From the NCBI GenBank assembly GCA_905147135.1, contig LR990044.1, positions 5,894,122 through 5,958,121 of the forward strand: DNA of 64,000 nt. The letters are read 5' to 3'. How positions within the stretch are numbered: the first letter of the stretch is position 1; each line of letters starts with the position of its first letter. Source of the stretch: Blastobasis lacticolella. Lineage: Eukaryota; Arthropoda; Insecta; Lepidoptera; Blastobasidae. Shown here piece by piece: positions 1-13,000 of the stretch. Below the pieces are notes generated by a model. It was not told where the DNA came from. It saw only the letters and a program-made list of their open reading frames with translations, and searched no databases. A program made the translations under genes and the position numbers.

Positions 1-1053
1 GAATAGGAAGGAAGGAAGCGGAAAAGAGAATATGTAGACGTTTTACAGCTAGGGCGTATATCCACCGATAAACTCTGCGGAGATGTGTACTGGCTGCAGC
101 AGAGCTGAACAGCGTGAGCTTTGGATATGTTGCTCTCATCTCTTTTTCACGCCACCGCCCAGCTCACCATTTTGCGAGGCACAGTTCACATAGTTGCGTT
201 TTTTTATGCCACTAAAGTGGCTAACAAGCTTGCTGCCTGCCTGATGGGGAGCAATTACCGCAGTCTATTGAAGTCTGCTATACTACCATGCAGCCGACGC
301 TGTCTACAGTTTCACCCCTTTCTTGAAGAAAGGTTTGTTGTAGGTACTCTCCAGATATACATATCATTCCACAAACTTAGTGTGATGTGCCTGTCTTGGA
401 ACAGCCTATTGACAGCCTTGAAGGCGCCTAGATTATAATTATCATTTTGCCGTAGGCTCGCATTATAAAGGTTGAAGGACCGGTACGCTTGAGGATTGAT
501 AGACCTAGCTGTAGGCTATGTAGCACGGGCGCAGCCAGGTCTTGGTTTTGGGGGGGATTTAAGATCAAAACATATAAATATCGATCCCCGTACCTATTCT
601 ATGCGGTATATTAGTACGTACACACTGGCAGGGGTTAGAATTTACGTTTCGTGTTCTGTGGATACAAAGAATACAACAGTTATTAATTATACTGGTAGTC
701 AAATACAATACTTACCTATTTAAAAAAGTGCGCTGGAAATTGGAAAGAAAACATCGATATGGTCACGCCATCTACAGTCAACAAGCAGAACTACTGTAAG
801 TAATGAGTCAAAAAATAGTGATGGGCAATAGCTCGATTATACAGATTGACAAATCGATTGCAGCTCTGAATGTCCTGTAACTGTCAATCAATACTTTTGG
901 TTACTTTTCGCTCGCGTTTTTCGCAGATTTTCACATTTCTCTCGCTCGCTGCTTGTTTTCAAACTAAGAAAGTTAAAAACAACAGTAAAAAAGGCCTCTC
1001 TCTTTCATTTTAAATGGTAGTTTAAATATAGTCCTGTTGGCCGATTTGTTAAA
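1..1053. other. Upstream spacer before XRCC1
   Basis: No supportable gene is seen; short open frames here lack family features. A repeat fragment lies at about 205-290. The last 150 bp, with CTCGCTCGCTGC-type pyrimidine-rich sequence, probably contain the XRCC1 promoter and 5' UTR. Confidence 0.5.
205..290 (+). repeat. Fragment of dispersed repeat, 'AACAAGCTT...GCCTGCCTGATGG' family
   Basis: It shares GGCNAACAAGCTT, GCCTGCCTGATGG and an AGCAGTCACCG-like segment with the copies at 13339 and 35669. It is probably a SINE or LINE end. Confidence 0.6.
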
Positions 1054-4000
1054 ATGCCGCGCGTGAAAATAGATTATATTGTGAGCTTCAGCAGCGAGGA
1101 TAAGGTAAACATTTTAATTGAGTTTAAGTTTAAGTCCTTATCGAGCCGAGAAGTTAAATACAATAAGTGTGGGCAAAAGAGGGAGCCCTGTGGTATCAAG
1201 AAACGGATAATAGAGAGAAGTGGCGTTTATTTTTCCCATGGACAAGAGCAGGCTCCTAAATATAATATTACGATGATGAGTCCTTGTCTGTTGATGCCTT
1301 AGTAGTGCTTATCCATTTGTTTCAAAATTGCTTATCTAAGGTTTTTTTAATAGTTTAGATACTATACTTGTTAAAAAGTAGAGCCATTGTGTTACCTACT
1401 GTCTATTATTCCGACCTTATAGGAATTTTACCGTAAGTAGTTAGTCACACTTAGCCTGATATTCATTCATTTCATACTTGTTTTCATGCATCCTATCATT
1501 AAAAAACTAGACAAGTACCTTCCATATACGTCATCATCCTAATCACCAACTTTCAATATTCAAACCTTGGTCTTTCTCATCCTCCTAGCTTATATGCAGA
1601 TTGTATATTTTTATTTTGCTCTGATTTCAGGACAATCCAGCAAATAATTTACTACTGGAGCTTGGCAAGCAGAAATGGTTGTGTGAGAAAGGTGAACCGT
1701 CATGCTCTGTTGTTTTACAATTACCTCGGGCAGTAAAGGTATGTCTATTAATATTTACCAGTATACATACATTTACATTATAATAATCATCTAGCCATCA
1801 ATATCCTGGTTGTGTTCGTGTGTGCTGGTGTCAGCAGGGATGATATGATCAGATCAGATGTGACTGCCATCCAATGTCTGTGACCCTGTTAATAGAGGAA
1901 CCTAACCAGATTGGATCATAGTTATACATTCAGTCCTCTGAATAATCATAATGCTTTCCTCACATTACATTTATCTGGACATTTTATCTTATATTAACAG
2001 CGCAGTTGTATTAAATTATTGTAGCTAATTTAATAATAATGGTATAATTTATTGCATGTATTATTGACTTTTGTAGCAAGTAAAATAACCTAAATCATGT
2101 AACCCAAATTTTTTTTACAAATAAACATTTGATTTTATTCACATTATTTTGCTACAAAAGAAAGTAGGGGCAATTATTGAAGGGATAATCACACCTTTTA
2201 TTAAATTGTAGGAATGTAACGACCAATTAACTTAAAAATGAGTATTACCAGCAGCATCGCCTAGATGAATTTAGATTTTAATCACTAACTTTTTCAGACA
2301 GGCACTTAAATAACAAACTGTTGTTACAACACTTAACAATGCAACAGAATTTCCCTATTTGGATGCGCTAAACAATCGTACTTTATTTACATGTAGTTTT
2401 TTACAAGTTTAAATATAATTAATTTCTATTTATTTCAGATTCATACAGTAAATGTGGGGGCGTACCATGCAGCTCTGGTTGAAGTACTAGTAGGATTATC
2501 AGAGAAACCTAATGATCAATATCAGGTAAGTGTAATTTCTTATTAATGATTTAAAAAAAAAACATCTTATTGGCTGCGTATGTAAAGTTACGCCTTTTAA
2601 AGGAGTGGCGTAAGCTCAGCTAACAATCAGTCAATTAAAGGTTAGTTTGTGGTTATTAAGAAAGAAAAATTAAAACAGTGTAAGGAAGCTCAAAAACGAA
2701 CTTTACACCTAACATTTCTTTTTTTATATTATACGGCAGATAAGCAGGCAAGCAGGACACCTCTTGAATGACCCCATGGCAAAGTCCAAAGGAAACACTG
2801 TGGCTGAGAGCTCATTCCACATCCGAATAATAAAACAAACATGATAAAGACACAACTTCCCTTTCCAGGTATTGGTTCCGAGCAGCGTTTTTCTCTCGCC
2901 GATGGACTCGCGGCGCGGGGAAGGCATAGAACGAGTTCGCTCCTTTAGGTTAGTACAGGAGGAGGGACCCATAAGGGGATACTACACGCACGATATTTAT
3001 CGTGATACACGCAGGATCACGATATTTATCGAGTGTGTAGGATCCACGAATCGTGATACGGATCACAGGATTTCTAGAAAAACATAAATCCACGATCCGT
3101 ATCGACGATACGTATCGCGATAAATATCGTGTGCCATAGAAAAATAACTTACATTTTTTTTTCTTAAATGTAACGAAGTCTCGATACATCTGTTAAGGGC
3201 CGATATCAGTCTGTCAGTTAATCGTCAGTTCGGACTGACGACTAATACGAACTGGAGCCGTACAATGAACTCTTATAGCAGAACCTAAACAGAACTGCCT
3301 TGCTTACAATGAGACAGCGCTATACGTATCACATAAGCTTGTCTCGTTCTAAGCAGGGCAGTTCTGTTTAGGTCCTGCTATAAGAGCTCATGGTAAAACC
3401 CCTGAGAGTGTGACCGCTTGACAGGTATCAACCAGACTGTCCTTGGCATTGAGGCCAAATAAACACGCATTAGGAGATAGTCGGCCGACGGCCTGTCTAC
3501 CGTCAGTCGAGCGCCTTCAGTTTACAAAAACTGCCGACTTACAACTGCTAGTGTGTAGTCGCAGACGTCGCAGCAGGCCATTGCCGGCAGGCAATAATCG
3601 CTTTAGTGTGTAGACGTTATTGGCTTAGGACGGCAGGCCACCCGATACGACCAGAGACTGCAGGCGGACTGTTAATGTGTGGGACCCTTAAGACGCGTCC
3701 ATCGGTCGATATTGGTATCAGTACCAGATGCCCGAAAATTAACTCTACGTCCGAAGCTTTAGATACACGCGTGTTATAGGTCTATTGACAAGAAAGACAT
3801 TTATGTGTACTAAATATGTTTTATGTGACTCTATGGAGTTCATTTTCGAACAATACCTATCTGGTGTGTGTCGGTCGACGCCTTAAGGCTCACCGAACGG
3901 GCCGGCCGCTGTCTCGAAATTACAAAAACAACAAAACTATACAAACACACATCTGCTGGTTTCAGCTTCGCATTTAATCACACGTGTATTTTTTTGTACA

Positions 4001-7000
4001 AAACGACGTTCTATGAAACCGAACCACTACAAAGCCAGTAACTGTACTGTTGCTATAGTCTAATCGTGAGCTGGCTGGCATTTCTATTAAAGAAATTGTT
4101 GCATACGTACAGTTGCTTGTAGTTTCGCGGCGTAGCGCGGATGAAGATGAACCGAGCCTAAAGCAGTAATATGGTCCTTTTATTCTACCTCTTTACTAGC
4201 TTGAAGAAGTGTCGGTAGCCGAGTGGTTAAGGTATCCGACTCGTAGAGGCACCGGTTTCGAATCCTACTGCGGCTAGTACCAATAACTCTTTTCTGAGTT
4301 ATGTGCATTAGTTAAATGCTAACCCATACTCTTACGGTGAAGGAAAACATCGTGATAGAACCTCCAGGTGACTGAATGTATAACCATAATCCAATCTGGT
4401 CAAGTTCCTCTGGTAGCTGGTTCACGTAGGTCACATTGCAGTCGCTCCACTGTAATTATCTGATCTGCCAAATCTGCAAAATCATGGTCAAGGGTCACTC
4501 CAAACCCTCATGCGCGTGAGCACAACCGGGACATTAACGCCAACATAATATTTTTTTTATTGTTTACTGTCCCTGTACCTCTTCTGTACTTCAACTGCCT
4601 ACAACATAATTCAAAATATTTCAGCTACGACCAATTATCTGCAGACAGCCGTGACAAGAAATGGGACAGAGTGCGAGTTGTGTGCTCACAGCCATACAAC
4701 AAGCACTGTAAGGTACAATGTCTATACTATTATATTTCTTGCCTATTCAATTCCAAGTCTATAATGTTTTTTTTTTTGTTAAATTAGAAGAACAACATTA
4801 CCACACTTTGAAATAGGCTTAACATCAAAGCAAAACATTGAAAAGCTACCTTAACGGTATTTTTTGTGTTTTACTTATCATCAAAATTGTTTGTAAATCA
4901 AATAAAAAGTAATTCAACTTAAACGTAACGTCTATGATAACTCTCAACCGGAGTAACAATATTTATTGTAGGAGCTTCATCTGGATTGTAGCTTGTAGTA
5001 GCTGTGAAATACTTTTATAAAAGGTCTCATTTCGCGCCTTATAATTTTCACTTTTAATAATATCTTCCAGACAGCCTTAAATGTATGAAAAATATTTATT
5101 TACAGTACGGCCTATCATTCATCCAACTAACCGAGCCTGAGGCGAAAGGTGCTTCGGCGGACGTCCCTACCAGTACCACCACGGGTACCACTGTCCCCAC
5201 CGCGGGTACCACCGGCCTGGCGGTCCCCCCACGTCTCTTCGCCGCCGACGCCACATCGTCAGACGAGGACGACTTCAAACCTGGCGAGTTGTTCGCGAGA
5301 CACCAGAAGGGCGAAATCAGCACTGGTGAGCCGTGGATATTGATAATATTAATAATGTGTGTATGTAATATTAATGTTAATGTGTGTGTATGTAATATTA
5401 ATGTTAATGTGTGTGTATGTAATGGGGGTCTCGGGAATCAACTCCCGAGACTGTTCTGTTCAGAGTCTTCAGTGGAAGACCTCGGTCAACTTCACTTCGC
5501 TAACGGTATTAGCCTTCAAAAAGCTAGTGAAGAAATTCTTTATAGATAAAAGGCCTAACAATAAATAGTATATGTATCTATAGTATTTATTAGAGATGAA
5601 ACGGATAGTTGTTTGGCCGGATACCGGATATCCGGCCAGCGTCCTAGCCGGATAGCCGGATATCCGGCGGCCGGATATTTACAGGTCATAGTCTCTGAAC
5701 AAGTTTGTAAAAGCTGTATACGACTGCATGTGTTTATGTAATTTAAAGATTTCGTTTAATGTAAATAATTTGAACGTCTAACTGAACAATTCTTCCGCCC
5801 TTATACGGATTGATAGTTTCAATATACGGGCTTACACATTAGCCCACAGCATCGTAGGGGATAAACGACATCGTATACTATCTCTAAATATAAAGAAATT
5901 CATATTTTAATCCAGGATAATATTTTTTCATATCTATAATATCAATATATATCTTGATTGACTTTAAATTATTACACTAAGTACATTATAAATACTAAAC
6001 AGCATTTGTTAAAACTACACACGACAAAAATGCGTATTTATGCCGATCAGCGGGTGTCACCCTGTTGGGCAAGGTACGTCATGTCCATACTCGTGGAAGC
6101 TCAATGCGATGGTATGAGCATGTGCCCAGCCGCCCCAAAGATCACCTTAGTGCAAGTAGCCCTAAATTTGGCGACGACGACTCGCTGACGCGGAAGACAC
6201 CCACACGCCACCTGGCTGACGGCGGACCAACGGAAACTGAAGGACAATGTTATTGACGCTGCTACTGCTCAAAATAGAAAGAAATGGAGGAAGCAGACAA
6301 GGAGAGCTGACTCCAGCTAATGGAAAAGGCATAGTGCAAAAATAAGAGACCAGAAAACGATTAAAATTTTTTGCTAACCTACCAAATGAACGATACGAGT
6401 AGAATAGGTGCCGATGCCGACATAATCAATACTTCTTTGATTAAAATTTATGGTTTTTAAACGTTTTGATACGACTTTTTATTCGACTGCAACAGAAGGG
6501 CATATATTTCCGATGAGCAAAATCACTTTTATGGGCTTTTCATACATTTTTTACTATCCGGTATCCGGCCGGATATTACCGTATTATCCGGTATCCGGCC
6601 GGATAGTAAATTATGGCCGGATAGGCCGGATACCGGATAGTGGCCGGATATCCGTTACATCTCTAGTATTTATGATAGGTATATTATTTGTATCGTATTG
6701 TATTTATTGTGGGGTTATGGTATATCATATTTTATTTACAACCATATCTTGTATTATTAGTTAATTAAATATACTTGCTCTCTGTTCCGCTTTTGGCACC
6801 TACTCTTTCGCTTTACGCATGGCCTACTGGTTGACTGGTAGATAAAGCCTTGATGGCTTTAAGTCCGCCAATTGTATTATTTTTAGTGCAATAAAGTTTT
6901 TAAATGAAATAAATAAATAAATTAGGAGGCATACCTCACTCAAGTGGTGAGCTCGTTGCGCTGCTGAAGTTCGTCTAGCCTCAAAGTACGAAACGGTCAA

Positions 7001-10000
7001 CCATCCAGTTCCCGGACTCTACAAGAGTTGCTTAACCTTGGGTATCAGTCTAGCAACGCTCGATCACGATCAGTGAGATTGATCATCTGCCTTCTTTTAT
7101 CTTACGAATATTATAAATGCGAGTGTTAGGTCCACTGCTCTACTGCAGAATCACCGATTATCCAAACACTGATTGCAATAAACTATTTATTTTATTAATT
7201 GGGTAGTTTAACTTATTTAATTAATTGTAGTTATAACAAGGATCCACTGTACTTCCAGACGCTCAAATAAGACAAGCGACATCGCAAGCCCTGAAGAACA
7301 TAGCCACAACCAAATTGACCAAGACTCCGATAACAAAGGCGACTACGAAACGTTACAGCGAGCAAGCAGAGACACAGGACGACAGACAAGCGAACAGAAA
7401 GAGGACGAGTCTCATGTACGATGACGATGACGAGCAACCCCATGCGAAGATAGACAAAGTAGTCAACAGACATAAAGATGAAAAAGCCAAACGAGATGAC
7501 GAAGCGAGAAAAAAGATTGACGAAAAGAAAAACACAAAGGAACACAAGAATGACAAACCGAAAGATGACGCTAATAGAAACAAAGATAGCGCAAAGGATG
7601 CAGGTAAAAGAGACGAAAATAGGACGCCTCAAACGAAGAAAAGAGATAGGAACTCTCCGACTCCTGGTCAGTCGAAAGATAAGAGAGACGGGAGAAAGGG
7701 TAAAACAGATGACAAGGCCAAAACCAAAAGTGAGTACCTACTCGTATTCACAACGCTTCCTTTTTCCTTGCAGTGTCGCATTTCTATTACTAACCTAACA
7801 TTAAAATTTGTCATGACGCATGACGCGTTTAAAATGTGGTCATGACGCAAGACCAAGTAATTTTGTTCGGGTATGGATAGAAATAGTTACACGATTATCA
7901 ATTCGTGATTGTTGTTAATAATAAATAGATAAAATTGATATATAGGGTATTATAATGAAAGGATCATGATAACAATGGTATAGGGTATTTGCTAGAAATA
8001 AGTTCGAAAGTAAAAAAATTTAAAGATAACGCAAATAGATGTAAATAGTAACATTTTCCATTAATAATAAAGGAAAATCTTTACTAACTGAATACTTACA
8101 GTAATAATGTGACTCCTAAGTCTACACAATGTTTACTTACAGTGCGAAATTCGCCACCTTTAGACCAGCCGGCAGGTCATTGACATTGACCCATTTTAGG
8201 CAACTTTTTTCTAAATCAATTTAATTAGTATGACCTATATAATTCATCTTCATCATCTTAGCGCCTATCCCGGCTTATGCCAGGTTCCGCTCCGCAGGGC
8301 CCTATATAATTATGATAGATAGATAACTTTCCACTGCATCATTGCCAGCAAAAAGATTGGAAAGTAAGCTACCTTCTAGACATGCAATTTTTTTTTGTTT
8401 GGTCTGTGATTGCCACCTACACAATTCTTACTTCCAACTCACAGAAACTGGCCCCCGCCCCGGTCCAGTATCCTCATCCCCCCATACCCTACTATCGGGT
8501 GTGATATTCGTGATGAGCGGCTACGAGAACCCTCGTCGTGCAAAAGTACGGGACGCCGCGCTGGCCATGGGCGCGAGCTTCCGACGGGATTGGACTGGGG
8601 AGTGTACGCATCTTATGTACGTATATGTCTTCTATTTTATAACTATTGAATTTAAAAGGGACCTCAAGCCAGCCTATATGACCAATAACGTTGAGCGATA
8701 TGTAGTTGGAAAGAATATTGATGTTGCTAATGTCTATAGGCAGCAGTGACCACTTTCCAGCAGGTGGCATGCTTGCCTGATTGCCTAGCATATAACATAA
8801 AAAAAAAATACACCGGTGGCGGAAAAAGGAAGGTCAAAAAGATATTCGAGCGTGATGCATCACTACATAGTAGAATTTGATCAGTGTCGTTAGCCGACTG
8901 GCACCCCGTCGCAGTATATTATACTAAACAGAGACAGCTGCACACATCATCTATCTATTATACTAAAACTCAATAGCTGCGCATTCCCCAACACTTTCAT
9001 TCACCCGGATGATATAGCCGTGACAGCGGACTGGGTGGACGGCTGTTGCCGTGGCAGTAATACGCCTGATACATGCCTGATGATGATGACGAGAATGAAG
9101 GGGAAATGGTTGGAAGCGAGTGAAAGAAATTTCGTGTCGCGCGCAGGTGTAGCTCTGTCTGAACCAATGTTTTTGTTGTTCAATCATTGTGGTCTTTGCC
9201 TATACCTATGGGGATAAGGCGTGTCTTTATTTGGACGTTATGTTAATGTCGCAGCCAAATGGTTAAATTAGCCGGTTAATTAAACGGCTAGCTATTTAAG
9301 CAGTTATTTAATTAAAAATTGGCCAAATTAATGAACTTTGAAAGTAAAGTCAAATGAACGATATTGCCTCGAGTTTACGGAGCTCTTCCATTCATTGTCA
9401 TAATGCTAACCTAAACTAACCGAATAGAAACCTAATGCAAACTATTATTATACTTTGAAGTTATTGTGGGTAGGTTAGCATTGGAACAATGTGTGGAAGA
9501 GCTGCGTAAACTCGAGGCAATATCGTTCTTTCAACATCACTTTAAAATCTTATGAAACTGGCTAATTTTCAACTAAATAATTGCTCAAAGAGCTAGCCGT
9601 TTCGTTAACCGGCTAATTTAACCATATGGCTGCGACATTAATAAGGTGTTCCACTGAGGACCCTGACACTATTCTAGCCTTCTAGCACCGTGACAGTATT
9701 ATTATTATTATTCTAAACCCCAACAGCTGTGCATTCCCCAACACGCCAAAGCTGAAAGCCGTCCGAGCATCCCACCCGGATGCTATCGCCGTCACCGCGG
9801 ACTGGATTGACGGCTGTTGTCGTCGCCGACGCCGACTTCCCTGGCAGTGGTACGCTACTGAGCCGGCTAAGAGGATACCGGAGCCAGATGATGGTGATGA
9901 TGATGATGAGGAGGTGAATGATGATGGACAAGGTAAGCGGGTTGGTACAGATAAATATCATGTCGACCTACTAATAACCAGTATAAAAGGAGCTGACATT

Positions 10001-13000
10001 GCTATGCGCGTCTATGGAGATGCTGGTCATCTTATACTGAATTTTGGTAGGTCGAAGACTAGAGAATACTGGGGAAATATGAGACTGGTTCACCTGTCGA
10101 TTGAGACGGTATTGTTAACCTCCGACGTAAAAAGAGGGGCGTATCTTTTTTTTCTCGTCTATTTATGCCTTGTTTTTTTTTCTATGAATATTGTACCGTG
10201 TGTCTGAGTGGAATAAACGTTTTTACTTTAAGTACTTTAAGTTGAGGAATATTGTGAGACGCTTCTCGTTTCCAATTCCAAATGTCCAACTCCTAAGGAA
10301 ACACTGTAGCTAGACTTCCCTAGACAGCCAGCCAGGATCCTGACTTGAGTATAACCTCTACAATATACGCACAGGATCGGACACAGACATTGAAGCGGAT
10401 AGAGAGCCCTTGCAGCCGAAGAGACGGCGCCTGTCCACACCCAGCCCGCCGCCCAGGCCTATCAAGGATGAACCAAAGATAACGCGTGAAAGGTAAGTAC
10501 AGCGACGACCTGGTTTAGTGGTTAAATGCCGATCTGCCACGTAAGAGGTTCTTTTTTCATTTCATTTCATTTATTGCATGTCACAGTTTTCAAAAGATGA
10601 AAGGTTGATCCCTGAGGTTGCTCCCTGGTTCGATTGCCGGGCGAGCAGAAATCGAAATTTTTATTCTTTTGCCCTTTTTGCTCAGAAACCGCACCTGTAT
10701 CAAGTAATACAAGTGTTTCATGATCACAACCCATAAAAATCCACTGCAGGAGTTAGGCCTCTCCCATGAAAGAGGAGCTTTTTGCCATAATCTCCGTGTT
10801 ATAAATAGAACTATGGAAAACGCTGCTGCCCATTTCCAGCCTGCGGACACTCTAGATCTTTCGATCCGAATAGACCGCGGTCCGCCATTTGGTGACCCCT
10901 GCTTTAGCCATTAGGCCACCGACTCTTTCAGCGACGACGGAAATGTTGATGACGATGAAATAAAAATGGCGTATCCATTCCCAGATCAGATCATATCATA
11001 CCAGATCTTACGGCGAGGAAGAACATCGTGAAAAACCTGCAAATTCAGGCAACTGAATTTGTAACCATGATCCAATCTGGTTAGGTTCCCCTGGTTGCAG
11101 GGTCAGGGAGGTCAGATGGTAGTCGCTCCACAGTAATTACCTGATCGCCAAATCCTGGATCATGGTCAAGGCGGACCCCGGGCCCACGTGCTCGAGAGAA
11201 CAACCGGGACATTACGCCAAGATGATTATTATTATTTTTTATCCATTCAGATCAATGTCTCCCGACACGGCGAACTCGTCTGTCGGATCAGATGTCACCT
11301 TCGTGAAAGACGAGCGCATAAAAGGAAACGTCACGATAGAAGACTCCGACACCGACATTGATGCCGACAATGACGTCGACACTGACGCAGACACGACAAT
11401 AGAGTACCAGAGCGGGCAACAAGTAAGATCAGGTTTTGCTTTTTAAGTAAGGAAGACATGTCTGGCCATGCCAACCCCGCCAGGCAAGGGAAGGAGAGGC
11501 CCAAGAAGTGATGTCTTGATGCCATTTAAACTTCTCCCAAACATCAGGTGGTAATCTGTCGGGACTGTCGGGAATCCGCCTGGGTGAGTGCCATCGCCTT
11601 ATCTATTTCAATACCGCCAAGCAACAATGCTTGCTTTGTTGTGTTCCGGTTTGATGGATAAGGTAGCCAGTGCAATTACAGACATTAGACATTTCATCGT
11701 AGTTCCCGCATTGTGATGCAACTTGCGACAGCGACAACGCACCTGTGGTTCTGCATTTTTGTTGCCTGCGACTGCAACTTAAGTAAGTAAGTAAGTAAAA
11801 TCTCTTTACTGCACACACAAAAAATTCTACATAACATGAAAAAAAAAAGAAAAACAATTTATATGCGCGCAAAGGCGGCCTTATCGCTTTAAGCGATCTC
11901 TTCCAGACAACCTTTGGGAAGAGGTAAGTGATCACAGTATCTCATAGTAGTGCAAGAGCAAATAAGGGGAAAAAAAATACTTAAATGCATGAATCGTAGA
12001 TGTTATAGGCGACAGTTACTGGTTACCACCGGGTGGGCTGTGAGCTGGTTTGTCATTGTGCATTGTTGTTCGTTTCGAATGTCCCTTTCAAAGTTTATGA
12101 ATTAGAGTTCCATTCAATTGAATTACGATCTAGCCGGTTAACTAAGCGGCTAATTTAACTATCCGGCTGCGACATATTTATGTACAACTTGTTGTTTTAA
12201 TTTACAGGAAGAGATAGATCCCAGTCGAGCGTTACCGGATTTCTTCTCCGAATACACGTTCGCGATAGAAGCCGCGGGCGGCGAGGCGGACGAGAGCTTA
12301 TTGAGGCGGTACGTGCGAGCTTACGGCGGCCGAATCGTTGAGGTAATATACTGGTTTTTTTTATTAATTAGAGTAGGCAGGCATTTGATCGCCATCTCAC
12401 CTGGTGACTTCGGCTTCGACCACCTTCGGCCAAATAATGTATGTACGTTTAGATTTTATGAATCATGTAATGGAATTTAATGCGGTTTTTAAGCAAGATA
12501 AAAAAAGGGATGGTAGGAGTAAAGTAGGTGTAGGGTAGGAGTAGGGGTAGGGTGGTGGCGCAAACGAAGTCGCGCCGGGTCCACTAGTAACAAAATAAAA
12601 CAAAGGCTGTAATTTAGTAAATTTATCCCGAAATTAAGAGTAGGTACATACTTGTTACTTGTAGATCATGCTATAGACTTATTTAAAATATTCAAGTGAA
12701 AACTGAATATACGTGTTAATACCCGATGGCAAGCAGTAACTCTCGCCCAGACACACGAAATCGGTTTCCGAAGACTTCTCTCACGCACTTTTATTATTTT
12801 ATGCTATTCAGAGAGCACAAGCGGAATATTGAGCCGAGATGATAAGTGAAAGAGAAATTGACAATTAATAATAAATTAATAATAATAATAAATTCTTTAT
12901 TTCATTAACAAAAAGTACCTTAAATCTATGGTTGCTGGAGACTCCTTTTAAGCTTAGCCTGTGTCAGGAGGCACCTTAATTGAGCTGACAGCCCAGCGGT

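Noticed and set aside
121..438. 105-codon open frame near the left edge
   Set aside because: It overlaps a dispersed repeat fragment and has no protein family signal.
7231..7240. Alternative acceptor for XRCC1 exon 7 at the AG in 7229-7230
   Set aside because: It joins exon 6 in a frame that stops after about 65 codons, while the AG at 7239-7240 keeps the frame through the exon to BRCT1.
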